A stretch of 64,000 nt of DNA from Novosphingobium sp. 9U (GCF_902506425.1 NZ_LR732469.1:1907285-1971284), one strand, 5' to 3'. Shown: positions 44,729 to 54,814, counted from the first letter of the stretch. Notes: generated by a model not told the origin, from the sequence alone. Numbers and translations are program-made.

Positions 44729-44736
44729 CGCGCCTC

Positions 44737-44758
44737 CCTTCCCCCAGCTCGGGGAAGG
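44737..44758. terminator. Hairpin between convergent genes, bidirectional terminator candidate
   Basis: CCTTCCCC (44737-44744) pairs with GGGGAAGG (44751-44758) over a 6-nt loop, directly between the LOG-family stop (44728) and the acetyltransferase stop (44760). Confidence 0.55.
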
Positions 44759-44759
44759 A

Positions 44760-45305
44760 TCAGCGCGGCAACCGTTCGTAAAGGTCGATAGCCCGGCCCT
44801 CGGCATCGGGGATGGCTGCGTATGTCGAGAAGCCGAGTTTCGCGGCGACCCGGTGAGACGCGGCATTTTCGTGTTCAATCATGGCGACGATGCGCGCGGC
44901 GCCGTGCGTCACATCGAACCACGCCAGCGCCGCCTGCATCACCTCGCCAGCGACCCCCTTGCCGCCCCAGTCGGAGCGCACGATCCAGCCAGCTTCGGGC
45001 TGATCGTCCATGCGCGGATCGAGCCCGCGCCAGGAGTGGAACACGCCCATGCTGCCGATCAGTTCGTCGCTGCCATGCGCGCGAACATAGAAGACTCCGT
45101 AGCCATAGAGGCTCCACGAACCGGCATTGCGCATCAGCCGCTCCCACTGCGACTGCGGCTCGGCACGGGCAGGGCCGAGGAAGCGGCGAGTCTCGTCGTC
45201 GGCGATCAGGCGGCACAGCGGCTCGACGTCCTGCGGCCCGCGCGGGCACCACAGCTCGAAGCGCTCTGTGGTAAGGAGCGGCGCGGTGAGGAGGGGTTGG
45301 CTCAT
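44760..45305 (-). CDS. GNAT family N-acetyltransferase (RimJ/RimL-type)
   Basis: The 181-residue protein starts LLTTERFELWCPRGPQDVEP and has the acetyl-CoA-binding region VRSDWGGKGVAGEVMQAALA, then VAMIEHENAASHRVAAKLGF, as in RimJ/RimL-type transferases acting on protein N-termini or small amines. Substrate unknown. Its ATG overlaps the upstream DUF445 stop by 4 bp. Confidence 0.88.
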   Translation of the reverse strand: MSQPLLTAPLLTTERFELWCPRGPQDVEPLCRLIADDETRRFLGPARAEPQSQWERLMRNAGSWSLYGYGVFYVRAHGSDELIGSMGVFHSWRGLDPRMDDQPEAGWIVRSDWGGKGVAGEVMQAALAWFDVTHGAARIVAMIEHENAASHRVAAKLGFSTYAAIPDAEGRAIDLYERLPR

Positions 45306-46510
45306 AGCCAGCGTTCTACCGCATGGATAGCGAGGCCGAACAGCCCGCCGACAAGCGTGCCGTTGATGCGGATGAACTGCAGGTCGCGGCCGACCGCACC
45401 CTCCAGCCGTTCGGTGACTGTGCGCGCGTCCCAGCGCTTCACCGTTTCGGACACGATCCGCACGATCTCGTCACCATAGCGCGAAACGACACCGACCAGC
45501 GTGCGGCGGGCGAAGCGGTTCAGCTGCAGCTGCAGCGCCGGGTCCTTGCGCAGCGCCTCGCCCAGTTCGCCCAGCATGCCTGAGATGCGCGAGCCGAGCG
45601 CCGTATCGGGGTTGCGCGCGGCGTCGATCATGGCGTGGCGTAGGCGCTCCCAGACGCTCTGCCACCAGGCGCCGATTGCCGGGTTGGACAGCAGGTCGAG
45701 CTTGGCGCGCTCTACCTTCAAGCGGGTGGCGGGATCGTGGGCCAGCTTGTCGGCGAGCTCCTCCAGCATCGATTCGACCTTCAGCTTGAGCGGATGGTCA
45801 GGCTGGACGATCATCTCCGCCATCAGCTTGTAGAGCCCGTCGAGCACGGCATTGGCCAGCCGCGTGTCGAGACCGGCGAAGCGCATCAGCGAGTTGGCAC
45901 GTTCGCTGATCATGGCGCGCACCATCTCCTCGTTGGCCTCCAGCGCGTGGCCGGCCCAGCGGATCGCGCCTTCGAGCATCGGCAGGTGGCGGCGGTCGGC
46001 GATGGCGGCGCTGAGCATCTGACCGAGTAGCGGGGCGAGCTCGATCTTCTCCAGCTGGTGCACCAGCCCGGTCCGGACCTGGGTGCCGAGGCGCTCGGGA
46101 TCGAGCGATTCGAGCACGTCGGCAAGCAGGTTAGCAGCGCCCGCCCTCAGGCGAGATTGGCCGCCCCGATCGGGATCGGCAAGGAACGTACCGGCACTCG
46201 CGGCAAGGTTGAAGGCGGAAACGCGGCGAGCGACCACCTGAGGCGTGAGGAAGTTGTCACGCAGGAACACCGCCATGGTGTCGGCGATGCGGTCCTTGTT
46301 GGTGGGGATGATCGCGGTGTGCGGGATCGGCAGGCCGAGCGGGCGGCGGAACAGCGCGGTCACGGCGAACCAGTCGGCGAGGCCGCCCACCATCGCGGCT
46401 TCGGTGAAGGCAATGGCATAGCCCCAGGCCGGGTGCGCGCCGCGTGTGAGTTGCAGCGCCACGAAGGCAGCGGCCATGAGCAGCAGCAGCCCGGTGGCGG
46501 TGCGCCGCAT
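45302..46510 (-). CDS. DUF445 membrane protein
   Basis: The 402-residue protein has N-terminal membrane helices (ATGLLLLMAAAFVALQLT and GYAIAFTEAAMVGGLADWFA), the family mark GGLADWFAVTALFRRPLGLP, a long helical cytoplasmic or periplasmic middle, and a C-terminal helix (RINGTLVGGLFGLAIHAVER). Function of DUF445 proteins is unknown. The start is uncertain: ATG 46510 has no clear RBS; TTG 46552 and GTG 46579 lie in frame. Confidence 0.85.
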   Translation of the reverse strand: MRRTATGLLLLMAAAFVALQLTRGAHPAWGYAIAFTEAAMVGGLADWFAVTALFRRPLGLPIPHTAIIPTNKDRIADTMAVFLRDNFLTPQVVARRVSAFNLAASAGTFLADPDRGGQSRLRAGAANLLADVLESLDPERLGTQVRTGLVHQLEKIELAPLLGQMLSAAIADRRHLPMLEGAIRWAGHALEANEEMVRAMISERANSLMRFAGLDTRLANAVLDGLYKLMAEMIVQPDHPLKLKVESMLEELADKLAHDPATRLKVERAKLDLLSNPAIGAWWQSVWERLRHAMIDAARNPDTALGSRISGMLGELGEALRKDPALQLQLNRFARRTLVGVVSRYGDEIVRIVSETVKRWDARTVTERLEGAVGRDLQFIRINGTLVGGLFGLAIHAVERWL

Positions 46511-46602
46511 CGTGCGCGCGCGGTCCGGGGTGGGTGTGGCTAGAGGGTTCAAACGGCTGAAGCCTGTAAAGAGAAACACGCGACGTGTCCCGCACTCACT
46601 CC

Positions 46603-46738
46603 GTCACCCTGAACTTGTTTCAGGGTCCATCTCGCCGCACGCGCGGTGCTTTGCCGCGGTGAACCGACGCAGATGCTGGTGGCACGAACCTCCGGGCACG
46701 GGCGCACGATGGATCCTGAGACAAGTTCAGGACGACAG
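46603..46738. repeat. Inverted repeat, family D, copy 1
   Basis: GTCACCCTGAACTTGTTTCA with GGTCCAT and the complementary ATGGATCCTGAGACAAGTTCAG bound a ~136-bp element. A related copy lies at 54253-54388. Together with the family A copy it fills most of the 409-bp gene-free stretch 46511-46919. Confidence 0.8.
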
Positions 46739-46748
46739 GTCTTGGCCA

Positions 46749-46867
46749 CGTCGTCCCGGCCTTGACCCGGGACCGATTCCGGCAGCGATGAACCTCTCGT
46801 GCCGCGTTCCATCACCGCGCGAATTCGCGACATGCCGGAACCGGTCGCGGGTCGAGCCCGGGACGAC
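46749..46867. repeat. REP-like inverted repeat, family A, copy 2
   Basis: CGTCGTCCCGG...CCGGGACCGATTCCGG and CATGCCGGAACCGGTCGCGG...CCCGGGACGACG bound this ~119-bp element, matching the copy at 8321-8438 in design and partly in sequence. Confidence 0.75.
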
Positions 46868-46919
46868 GCCGGTGGGAACGATCTTGCGCGGCTCGTCATC
46901 CTCATCCGCCGCTTAACGC

Positions 46920-49900
46920 CTACTCGGCGGGAAGGGTCCCTTCGCCGTGATGGCGAGGTGCGGGTCCGTGCGAGTGCGTAGGGTCGTAGGTCAGGAACGT
47001 GCGGCGCAGCTTGGGCCCGATTCGCTTCTCGAAGCCATCCGCCAGGCTGAAGGCGGCCGGCACGATCACCAGCGTCAGCATGGTCGAGAGCAGCAGCCCG
47101 CCGATCACCGTCAGGCCCATCGGCTGGCGGAATGCGCCGTCGCCCGAGAGCGAGAACGCCGTCGGGATCATGCCCGCGGTCATCGCCACGGTGGTCATCA
47201 CGATCGGCTGCGCGCGCTTGCGGCCAGCATCGATGATCGCCTCAACCTTCTCGACCCCGCTCTCCATCTCCTCCAGCGCGAAGTCGATAAGGAGGATCGA
47301 GTTCTTGGCGACGATGCCCAGCAGCATCAGGATGCCGATGTAGACCGGCATCGACACCGGCTGGCCGACGATGGTGAGCGCCAGCAGCCCGCCCAACGGC
47401 GCCAGCAGCAGCGAGGCCATGTTTACCAGCGGCGAGACGAACCGCTTATACAGCAGCACCAGCACCGCAAAGACCAGGAAGATGCCGCTGACCACGGCGA
47501 CGATGAAGCTGGAGATCATCTCGCCCTGCCACTTGTCCTCGCCGACGGGGTCGTTCGACACGCCGGTGGGCAGGTTCTTCATGATCGGCAGCTTGGCGAT
47601 CGCCTCCATGATCGGGCCCTTGACCTTGCCGGGGCCTAGGTCTGCGCCCACGAAGATGCGGCGAGACTGGTTGTAGCGCTGGATCTGCGTCGGACCAGCG
47701 CCGAACTTGATCTCGGCCACGCGCTTCAGCGGCACCGAGCCGCCGCTCGCCGTGGGCACCGGCAGGTTCTCGATCGTCGAGAGATCGCGGCGCGAATTCG
47801 CCGGCAGGATTACGCGGATCGGCACCTGGCGGTCGGTCAGCGAGAACTTGGCCGCGTTCTGGTCGATTTCTCCCAGCGTGGCGATGCGAATCGTCTGGCT
47901 GAGCGAGGCGGTGGTGACGCCCAGTTGCGCGGCTAGGTCGAGCCGCGGCACGACGACCAGCTCGGGCCGCTTCAGGTCGGCGGCGATGCGCGGAGCGACC
48001 ACGCCATCGACGCCGCGCATCTGCTCCACCAGCGTCTGCGCGGCGGCCTGCAGCTTCACCGGATCGCTGCCCGACAGCATGACCGAGATGTCACGGCCCG
48101 AGCCAAAGCCGCCCGACTGGGTGGCGAAGGTCACGCGCGCGTCGGGAATCTGCTGAAGCTGCGGCGCCAGGCGGCGTTCGAATTCGATGCTGGTGCCGTC
48201 GCGCTCCTTGGCGGGCTTGAGCGCGATATAGAGCGTGCCGTTGCCCTCTCGTGCCGCTTCCATCACCAGCGCGACTTCGGGCTGCGCCTCGATCAGGCGG
48301 GTGACGCGGCCCGCGACGGCGGAGGTCTGCTGAATGGTGGTGCCCGGCACCATCTCGATGTTGACGCGGCTGGTGTCGGAGTTGGTGTTGGGCTGGAACT
48401 GCTGTGGCGCGCCCGCAAGCAGCGCGAAGGTGACCACCAGCGCGTAGACACCGGCGCAGAACGCAAAGAAGCGGTGGTCGCGCATTCGGGCGGCGATGCG
48501 GTCAGACAAGTAGCGGTACCAGCGCCCGAACGTGCCCATCGAGCCGAAAAAGCCGCGGAACAGCTTGCCGCCGACGATGACCACGAACGGTACCGCCACG
48601 GGCGCGACCACGGCGGACAGAACGAACGCGGTGCGGTCGAACCCGATCGCGCGCAGCCCCAGGTCTACCGCCTTGAAGGTGAGGTAGGCCAGGAAGATGC
48701 CGAGGCCCAGGATCACGATCAGCAGCACCAGCCCGAGCGGGTAGAACCAGCCCTGCGACGGCGCACGCTGCACCAGCGCGCGCAGGCGGCGGCTCTCGCG
48801 GCTGTCGAGCGTCCAGGTGAGCACCCGCAGGTACATGTCCATGGCGCGGCCGCCGCCGTGCTCGGCATGACCTTGCGCCTTCAGGAAATAGGCCGCCACC
48901 ATCGGCGTAATAATGCGCGCGACGGCAAGGCTCATCAGCACCGCGGCAACGACGGTCAGGCCAAACGCCTTGAAGAACTGGCCCGGAATGCCCGGCATCA
49001 GGCCGACCGGCAGGAACACCGCGACGATCGAAAACGTCGTCGCGACCACCGCCAGGCCGATCTCGTCAGCCGCGTCGATCGAGGCCTGATAGGCCGTCTT
49101 CCCCATGCGCATGTGGCGCACGATGTTCTCGATCTCGACGATGGCGTCGTCGACCAGCACGCCCGCGACAAGGCTAAGCGCCAGCAGCGAGAGGAAGTTC
49201 AGCGTGAAGCCCAGCAGGTCCATGAACCAGAAGGTCGGGATCGCCGACAAGGGTATCGCCAGGGCCGAGATCGCGGTCGCGCGCCAGTCGCGCAGGAACA
49301 GGAAGACGATGACGATCGCCAGCACCGCGCCTTCGACCAGCGCCTCCATCGAGCTGGTGTACTGGTCGCGGGTGTAGTCGACCGTGGTGAACAGCTGGGT
49401 GAAGTGGACGTTGGGATTGTCCTTCTTGATCTGGTCCAGCTTCTTCATCGCCTCGTCGTAGACGGTGACTTCGGAAGCCCCGAGCGCGCGCTCGAACCCG
49501 AAGGTCACCACCTCGCGACCGTGCAGCTTGGCGATGCGGGTCTGCTCGGAATAACCGTCGTACACATGGGCGATGTCGGCCAGCTTGACCGAGCGGCCGC
49601 TGCCCAGGTTCACCTGCGTCTGCGACAGCGCATAGGCGTCGTCCGCATTGCCCAGCACGCGCACCGACTGGCGGGAGCCGGCGATCTCGGCCTTGCCGCC
49701 AGCCGCATCGGTGTTGACCGCGCGCAGCACGTTGTTGACGTCGCGCGCGGTGACGCCGAGCGACTGCATGCGGTCCGGGTCCATGACTACGCGGATCTCG
49801 CGGTCGACGCCGCCGTTGCGGTCCACCTTGGCAAGGCCCGGCACGCCCAGCAGGCTCTTGGCGACGGTATCGTCGATGAACCAGCTGAGCTGCTCCATCG

Positions 49901-50357
49901 TCATGTCGTCGGCACTGACCGCGAAGTAGCCGATCGAGCCGCCGCCGCCCGCCTCGATCTTGGTCACCTGCGGCTCGAGGATACCTTCGGGCAAGTCGGA
50001 GCGGATCTGGTCGACCGCGTTCTTGACCTGGTTGGTGGCGACGTCGGGATTGGTGCCGACATTGAAGAACACCAGCGTCTGCGAGCTGCCTTCGGACGCG
50101 GTCGACTGGATGTTGTCGATGCCCGGGATCGAGCGGACCGAGCCTTCGACGATCTGCGTGATCTGCGTCTCGATCTCGCTAGGCGCGGCGCCCGGCTGCG
50201 AGACCTGGATGATGACGCCCGGAAACTCGACGTCGGGCATGTTGTTCACGTCCATGCGACTGAACGAGACAAGCCCGGCGATCACCAGCCCGATGAAGAA
50301 GACGATGGGGATGATCGGATTGCGGATCGACCATGCCGAGAGGTTCTGAAGGCCCAT
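46920..50357 (-). CDS. RND efflux pump, HAE1 family, with an extra hydrophobic insertion
   Basis: This large inner-membrane pump (1145 residues) has the RND layout: start [22 protein letters not shown]4 acidic residues in [20 protein letters not shown] (about 400-420), and a C-terminal [20 protein letters not shown] half. It would pump lipophilic or toxic compounds outward through a TolC-type duct with the adaptor encoded just upstream (gap 9 bp). It is ~100 residues longer than typical HAE1 pumps: about 500-610 hold two additional hydrophobic segments ([20 protein letters not shown] and [20 protein letters not shown]) and a repeated amphipathic helix. No TolC gene is near. Confidence 0.9.
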   Translation of the reverse strand: MGLQNLSAWSIRNPIIPIVFFIGLVIAGLVSFSRMDVNNMPDVEFPGVIIQVSQPGAAPSEIETQITQIVEGSVRSIPGIDNIQSTASEGSSQTLVFFNVGTNPDVATNQVKNAVDQIRSDLPEGILEPQVTKIEAGGGGSIGYFAVSADDMTMEQLSWFIDDTVAKSLLGVPGLAKVDRNGGVDREIRVVMDPDRMQSLGVTARDVNNVLRAVNTDAAGGKAEIAGSRQSVRVLGNADDAYALSQTQVNLGSGRSVKLADIAHVYDGYSEQTRIAKLHGREVVTFGFERALGASEVTVYDEAMKKLDQIKKDNPNVHFTQLFTTVDYTRDQYTSSMEALVEGAVLAIVIVFLFLRDWRATAISALAIPLSAIPTFWFMDLLGFTLNFLSLLALSLVAGVLVDDAIVEIENIVRHMRMGKTAYQASIDAADEIGLAVVATTFSIVAVFLPVGLMPGIPGQFFKAFGLTVVAAVLMSLAVARIITPMVAAYFLKAQGHAEHGGGRAMDMYLRVLTWTLDSRESRRLRALVQRAPSQGWFYPLGLVLLIVILGLGIFLAYLTFKAVDLGLRAIGFDRTAFVLSAVVAPVAVPFVVIVGGKLFRGFFGSMGTFGRWYRYLSDRIAARMRDHRFFAFCAGVYALVVTFALLAGAPQQFQPNTNSDTSRVNIEMVPGTTIQQTSAVAGRVTRLIEAQPEVALVMEAAREGNGTLYIALKPAKERDGTSIEFERRLAPQLQQIPDARVTFATQSGGFGSGRDISVMLSGSDPVKLQAAAQTLVEQMRGVDGVVAPRIAADLKRPELVVVPRLDLAAQLGVTTASLSQTIRIATLGEIDQNAAKFSLTDRQVPIRVILPANSRRDLSTIENLPVPTASGGSVPLKRVAEIKFGAGPTQIQRYNQSRRIFVGADLGPGKVKGPIMEAIAKLPIMKNLPTGVSNDPVGEDKWQGEMISSFIVAVVSGIFLVFAVLVLLYKRFVSPLVNMASLLLAPLGGLLALTIVGQPVSMPVYIGILMLLGIVAKNSILLIDFALEEMESGVEKVEAIIDAGRKRAQPIVMTTVAMTAGMIPTAFSLSGDGAFRQPMGLTVIGGLLLSTMLTLVIVPAAFSLADGFEKRIGPKLRRTFLTYDPTHSHGPAPRHHGEGTLPAE

Positions 50358-50366
50358 GTGGCTGGC

Positions 50367-51584
50367 TCAGCCGCCCTGCTCGACGCGGCGCGCCTTGACC
50401 TTGTCGCCAGGGTTGAGGAAGCCGCCCGCCCGCAGCACGACCTGCTCGGTGCCGTTCAGCCCCTCGACCACGGCGATGCCGCCGGCGGTGACGAGGCCGG
50501 TGCGCACGGCCCGACGCTCGACCCGGCTGTCCTTGCCGACGATGTAGACGAAGCTGCCCTTGTCGTCGCTAAGGATCGCGGATTCCGGCAGGCGCGGTGC
50601 CACCAGGGTGCCCGAGGCGATGCGTGCGGTGGCAAAGCCGCCGGGGCGCAGGCCCGGTGCATAGTTGAGCGCGATGCGTGCCACGCCCTGGCGGTCCTGC
50701 TGGTCCACCACCGGCGAGAGCTGCCAGATCTGTCCGGCGAAGGCACGGTCGGTGCCCACGGGCGTCACGTCGGCGCGCACGCCGACCGACAGCTTGGAAA
50801 GATCGTCCTCGGACAGGCGCGCGGTCATCTCCATCTCGCCGCCCTTGGCGATGCGGAACAGCACGCCCGAGCCGCCGGTGACGACCTGGCCGGGTTCGAC
50901 CGCGCGGGTGAGCACTAGGCCAGCCTCGGGCGCAACGATGTTGAGGCGGTTGTTGCGCGCGCGGGTTTCGCCCAGCTGCGCGCGCGCGACCTTCACCCGC
51001 GCGTTGGCAGCGTCGCGCGTGGCGGTCAGGCGATCGATGTCGGCCTTGGAGATGAAGCCGCGCTGCACCAGGCGCAGCGCGCGATCGAGGTTGGCCTGCG
51101 CCAGCCGCGCGTCAGCGGCGGCGACATCGACTTGCGCGGCCAGGCTGGCGGCCTGCTCGACCTGCACGGAGCGGTCGATCACCGCGAGCGGCTGTCCCTT
51201 GCGCACCCAGTCGCCCGCGTCGACCAGGACGCTGACGACTTGGCCGCCCTCACCCACCGAGCCGACCGGCATCTCGCGCCGGGCCGCGATCGAGCCGGTG
51301 CCGGTGATCTCGCCGGCGATGGACGCGCGGCCGGGGGTGGCCACGCTGACCACGGGGACTTGCGTCACCGCATCGGTGCCTGCCGGCTTGTCGGCGCGGG
51401 CGTGGAGAATGAACCAGATCGCGATCATCGCGATCACCGCGGCGCCCACGATCAGCCAAACGCGACGGCCCGAGCGTGCGTCCTGCTCGTCGGCCACGTC
51501 GTAGACTTCGGTCACGTGCGTCGTGCCCGCGCTGCCATTCGCATTCATGCCGGTCGCCGTATCGATCTTGGCGTCGTAGTTCAT
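50367..51584 (-). CDS. RND periplasmic adaptor (membrane fusion protein)
   Basis: The 405-residue protein has an N-terminal membrane anchor (RRVWLIVGAAVIAMIAIWFI), a biotinyl-lipoyl-like motif (QVVSVLVDAGDWVRKGQPLA), a coiled-coil hairpin (DVAAADARLAQANLDRALRL...), a second lipoyl half (LNIVAPEAGLVLTRAVEPGQ) and C-terminal barrel regions. It docks the RND pump to an outer-membrane duct. ATG 51584 (MNYDAKIDT) has GGTGG upstream. It is the first gene of the pump pair; the 288 bp upstream (51585-51873) hold a hairpin and no gene I can support. Confidence 0.92.
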   Translation of the reverse strand: MNYDAKIDTATGMNANGSAGTTHVTEVYDVADEQDARSGRRVWLIVGAAVIAMIAIWFILHARADKPAGTDAVTQVPVVSVATPGRASIAGEITGTGSIAARREMPVGSVGEGGQVVSVLVDAGDWVRKGQPLAVIDRSVQVEQAASLAAQVDVAAADARLAQANLDRALRLVQRGFISKADIDRLTATRDAANARVKVARAQLGETRARNNRLNIVAPEAGLVLTRAVEPGQVVTGGSGVLFRIAKGGEMEMTARLSEDDLSKLSVGVRADVTPVGTDRAFAGQIWQLSPVVDQQDRQGVARIALNYAPGLRPGGFATARIASGTLVAPRLPESAILSDDKGSFVYIVGKDSRVERRAVRTGLVTAGGIAVVEGLNGTEQVVLRAGGFLNPGDKVKARRVEQGG

Positions 51585-51845
51585 CCGCTGCCACCTGCGC
51601 GGGCCGGGATGGTCCCGAACGCCGCAAAGCCGACGCGCATGGCGCACAAAGCGCCGCCGCTGCCGGCATTCTTCCCTCGTGGCGAGCCATATACCTGCGC
51701 CTTTCGGGTGGCAAACGGGAAGTCAACGCGTGGCGATACCCTCGTCGCAAAGCCAATCGGCCGTGCCTTTTGCGCCACGTGCTCAGTCGCGCCAAGCAAA
51801 ACGGCGGCCCACTCTGCGTGCGACCGCCGTTCTTTTCACTTCATG

Positions 51846-51865
51846 TGTCCCGCAACTGCGGGACA
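51846..51865 (-). terminator. Perfect hairpin after sciP
   Basis: TGTCCCGCA (51846-51854) pairs with TGCGGGACA (51857-51865), 8 bp beyond the sciP stop on the minus strand. No U-tract follows, so it may be a factor-dependent end or an RNA-stabilising hairpin. Confidence 0.45.
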
Positions 51866-51873
51866 GTGAACGA

Positions 51874-52173
51874 TCAATACTTCTGCTGACGCTCGTACAA
51901 GTCGCGGTAATGCTGGATGCGCGTCACACGCAGGCCCTGCATGCCTGAGCGGTCCACCGCGCGCTGCCACGAGGCGAACTCTTCCAGCGTCAATTGATAT
52001 CGCTCGCACACCTCGTCGATCGAGAGCAGCCCCCCGTTGACGGCAGCGACGACCTCGGCCTTGCGGCGCACGACCCAGCGCGTGGTGCTGGGCGGCGGCA
52101 GGCTGTCGAGAGTGAGCGGTTCGCCGAGCGGGCCGATCACCTGCGCCGGACGGATCTTCTGGTTTTCGATCAT
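51874..52173 (-). CDS. sciP: CtrA-inhibitor SciP homolog (DUF1153)
   Basis: In Caulobacter, SciP binds and blocks CtrA-dependent transcription during G1. The 99-residue protein has the DUF1153 core: GEPLTLDSLPPPSTTRWVVR, RKAEVVAAVNGGLLSIDEVC, ERYQLTLEEFASWQRAVDRS and GLRVTRIQHYRD, close to the helix-turn-helix SciP pattern. Cell-cycle function in this strain is inferred from family. Upstream, a 106-residue ORF ends 2 bp before it and likely shares its mRNA; GAGG precedes its ATG. Confidence 0.9.
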   Translation of the reverse strand: MIENQKIRPAQVIGPLGEPLTLDSLPPPSTTRWVVRRKAEVVAAVNGGLLSIDEVCERYQLTLEEFASWQRAVDRSGMQGLRVTRIQHYRDLYERQQKY

Positions 52174-52175
52174 TG

Positions 52176-52496
52176 TTACCCTCGTCCACCGGTTCTGGTT
52201 AGGCCGGCGACGGCTGAGGCTATGGCCCCACCTGACTTGCGATTGCCTAAATCGTTTGGGTTAACGGACCTGTGCCGAACGGGAAAAGCGGCGAGGCACG
52301 CGGCGGCGAACTCGTCGAAGCTGCCGCACATGGCGACCGCCTCTGCCCGATTTTCCCTGGCGAGCGAGGCACTTGCCTCACGCGAGGCGACCAGCCGGGC
52401 CAGCAGATCGGGCCAGCGCGGGTGAACGACGTGCAAAGCCTGCACGCCGGCATCCGCGGGCAACCCGCCGCCATCAAGGTCGAACGCCAAGTCCAT
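52176..52496 (-). CDS. 106-residue hypothetical protein upstream of sciP
   Basis: This ORF (MDLAFDLDGGGLPADAGVQA, then SGSFD-like MCGSFDEFAAACLAAF and VNPNDLGNRKSGGAIAS) has a GC-rich third position and a plausible protein composition. The SFDEFA...VNPNDL pattern resembles small uncharacterised sphingomonad proteins as I recall them. It ends 2 bp before sciP, favouring a real gene, but the RBS is weak and an overlapping frame exists. Confidence 0.5.
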   Translation of the reverse strand: MDLAFDLDGGGLPADAGVQALHVVHPRWPDLLARLVASREASASLARENRAEAVAMCGSFDEFAAACLAAFPVRHRSVNPNDLGNRKSGGAIASAVAGLTRTGGRG

Positions 52497-52619
52497 GGGC
52501 GGCGCTGTACCACCGGCATGGTCAAGAGGAGGTAAAGGCGGAGTTTACTTGCTGTTCAGCATGTTCAGCGCATGCGCGAACGTGGCCACTTGGCGCGAAA
52601 AGGTTTATGGGCGGCTGCA

Positions 52620-53789
52620 ATGACCCTTGCCCCAGACCTTGCCCGGCTCGACTTCGCCGACTTGTTCCAGCTGCCCGAACCCCTATCCGCCCGGCGCATC
52701 GTCGTCGCCATGTCGGGCGGCGTCGATAGCTCGGTGGTGGCGGCGCTGGCGGCCGCAAGTGGTGCCGAGACGATCGGCGTGACGCTCCAGCTTTACGACT
52801 ATGGGGCCGCCACCGGCCGCAAGGGCGCGTGCTGCGCGGGCGACGACATTCGCGATGCGCGCGCGGTCGCTGACCGGCTCGGCATCGCCCACTACGTGTT
52901 CGATCACGAGAGCGCCTTTCGCGAGGAGGTGGTCGAGCGTTTCGCCGACGACTACCTCGCCGGCCGCACCCCGATCCCGTGCATCCGCTGCAACATGGGG
53001 CCCAAGTTCACCGACTTGTTCGCCATGGCGCGCGATCTCGGCGCCGATTGCCTGGCCACCGGGCACTACGTGCGCCGCGTGCTCGGCCACGCCGGACCAG
53101 AACTGCACCGCGCCGCAGATCCCTCGCGCGACCAGAGCTATTTCCTTTATGCGACGACGGAGGCCCAGCTGGACTTCCTGCGCTTCCCCCTGGGCGGCCT
53201 GCCTAAGCCCGAAGTGCGCCGCCTCGCCGAAGCGGCGGGCCTGCGCAACGCCGCCAAGCCGGACAGCCAAGACATCTGCTTCGTGCCCGATGGCGACTAT
53301 GCCAAAGTCGTGCGCCAGATCCGCCCCGAAGGCGAGGCGCCGGGCGCCATCGTCCATGCCGAGACCGGCGCGACATTGGGCGAGCACCGTGGCGTCATCC
53401 ACTACACCATCGGCCAGCGCCGCGGATTGGAGATCGGCGGCCAGCCTGAGCCGCTTTACGTCACCGGCATCGACGCGGCCGAGCGCCGCGTCCTCGTTGG
53501 CCCACGCCGCCTCCTTGCCGTGAGCGCCGCGCGTCTGGTGGAAACCAACCGCATCGGCCCGCTACCCACCGGTGCGCTGACCGCCCCCTTGACCGCCAAG
53601 GTGCGCTCGCTGGCCAAGCCGGTGCCGGTCACGCTGGAAGGGCCGCTCGGTGAGGGCGCGGAAACGACGATCCGCTTCGCCGAGCCGGAATACGGCGTCG
53701 CGCCGGGGCAGGCGGCGGTGATCTATGCCGGCGACCGGGTCGTGGGTGGCGGGTGGATCGAGGAGACTACAGCTGCGGCCTCGATCTAG
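52620..53789 (+). CDS. mnmA: tRNA-specific 2-thiouridylase MnmA
   Basis: MnmA thiolates wobble U34 of Lys, Glu and Gln tRNAs. The 389-residue protein has the PP-loop motif [11 protein letters not shown], the catalytic cysteine pair in PIPCIRCN and [10 protein letters not shown], the [20 protein letters not shown] stretch, and the C-terminal beta-barrel domain. ATG 52620 ([10 protein letters not shown]) gives the usual start; a frame extends to 52572. The sulfur source proteins are not adjacent. Confidence 0.95.
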   Translation: MTLAPDLARLDFADLFQLPEPLSARRIVVAMSGGVDSSVVAALAAASGAETIGVTLQLYDYGAATGRKGACCAGDDIRDARAVADRLGIAHYVFDHESAFREEVVERFADDYLAGRTPIPCIRCNMGPKFTDLFAMARDLGADCLATGHYVRRVLGHAGPELHRAADPSRDQSYFLYATTEAQLDFLRFPLGGLPKPEVRRLAEAAGLRNAAKPDSQDICFVPDGDYAKVVRQIRPEGEAPGAIVHAETGATLGEHRGVIHYTIGQRRGLEIGGQPEPLYVTGIDAAERRVLVGPRRLLAVSAARLVETNRIGPLPTGALTAPLTAKVRSLAKPVPVTLEGPLGEGAETTIRFAEPEYGVAPGQAAVIYAGDRVVGGGWIEETTAAASI

Positions 53790-53795
53790 CAGACC

Positions 53796-54221
53796 ATGGC
53801 TTACTTCAGCGAATTTGCACGCCGGGTGCACTTGCAGGAATGTCCGCCCAGCTTGTCCGATCTGGCGCGAGCAATGGAAGCCTCCTGGGACCGCCTGACG
53901 GCGTATCGAGGCATTTTCGACCCGAACAACCCAGCCGGCGGACAATGCTACCCGACGTCTCGGGTCGTTCAGTGGTTCTACCCCGGCTACGAAGTCGCAT
54001 CCGGTGAGGTGTGGACCGGCTCGTCACTCGAACGCCACTTCTGGAATGTCAGAGATGGGAGTGACGGCGTCGACCGGATTGATCTGAGCTGGCAGCAATT
54101 TCCGGCCCGGTCCGTCATCCGCAACTTCGACATCCTCCGACTGGGTCCCGCGGACGACGGTCAGAGAACCCGTGATCGATGCGCCTTGCTGCTCGAACGG
54201 GTCCTCACCCGCCTGGGTTGA
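53796..54221 (+). CDS. YunG-like protein, function unknown
   Basis: The 141-residue protein holds AGGQCYPTSRVVQWFYPGYE followed by HFWNVRDGSDGVDRIDLSWQ, resembling the YunG pattern (GQCxxTxxVVQ, then HYWN and D-L-T-x-x-QF), including a cysteine and histidine that could be active-site residues. YunG function is not known. It starts 6 bp after mnmA, so it may be cotranscribed; its composition is less GC-rich than neighbours. Confidence 0.6.
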   Translation: MAYFSEFARRVHLQECPPSLSDLARAMEASWDRLTAYRGIFDPNNPAGGQCYPTSRVVQWFYPGYEVASGEVWTGSSLERHFWNVRDGSDGVDRIDLSWQQFPARSVIRNFDILRLGPADDGQRTRDRCALLLERVLTRLG

Positions 54222-54252
54222 AGGTCGGCCGCCGCTATCCTCATCATCCAAT

Positions 54253-54388
54253 CGTCACCCTGAACTTGTTTCAGGGTCCATTTTTCCAATAGCGTGGAGC
54301 TACGATCAGCAAACCGACGCGGCGTCGTGCGCAGCGACTTCTGGCCCAGCCCGGGCGATGGATCCTGAAACGAGTTCAGGATGACGGG
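54253..54388. repeat. Inverted repeat, family D, copy 2
   Basis: GTCACCCTGAACTTGTTTCA...GGTCCAT and the complementary ATGGATCCTGAAACGAGTTCAGG bound ~136 bp between the YunG-like gene and the next (convergent) gene. See the copy at 46603. Confidence 0.8.
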
Positions 54389-54426
54389 GTGCTTGGTTGC
54401 GGACGTGGTGACGAGCACCAAGCCGC

Positions 54427-54783
54427 TCAATCCTTCCACGCATCTTGCACGCACCCGGCTTCCGGCGACCAGCGCGAGGTCTGCTCGGCGAGCAGCGGCA
54501 CGCTCGCCGTCAGGCTGCGTGCGCCGGCATCTTCGTGCAGGCCGACCCAGTTCTGCTTGATGCCGGGGTCTGCCTGGCACGATGCAAGCGGGCGACCGGC
54601 GGCGAAGCGGCACAGGCAGGCGGTCTGCGCCGCCACCGACGCGCGCACCTCGGCAGCGGTGCGCATGCGGGTCCAGAACCAGGCAGTCAGCGCCAGCGCG
54701 ACCACCAGGCCAAGGAGCAGCAGATTTCGTCCCCAGCGCGCTGGCTGGCGGGTCCGCATTTCTGCTGTCTGACCTGTTGCCAT
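54427..54783 (-). CDS. Membrane-anchored small protein, function unknown
   Basis: The 118-residue protein has one N-terminal membrane helix (NLLLLGLVVALALTAWFW) and a periplasmic-type domain with four cysteines (TACLCRFAAGRPLASC and GCVQDA), which could form disulfides. No family recognised. It starts 31 bp from the divergent serine hydrolase-like lipoprotein gene and may share a promoter region with it. Confidence 0.65.
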   Translation of the reverse strand: MATGQTAEMRTRQPARWGRNLLLLGLVVALALTAWFWTRMRTAAEVRASVAAQTACLCRFAAGRPLASCQADPGIKQNWVGLHEDAGARSLTASVPLLAEQTSRWSPEAGCVQDAWKD

Positions 54784-54814
54784 CGCCCCGCGCCTCGCAC
54801 ATCAACCGCGCGAC

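Noticed and set aside
48474..50918. An 814-codon open frame on the plus strand
   Set aside because: It is antisense to the RND pump and its adaptor; His/Arg/Asp-rich, no recognisable motif.
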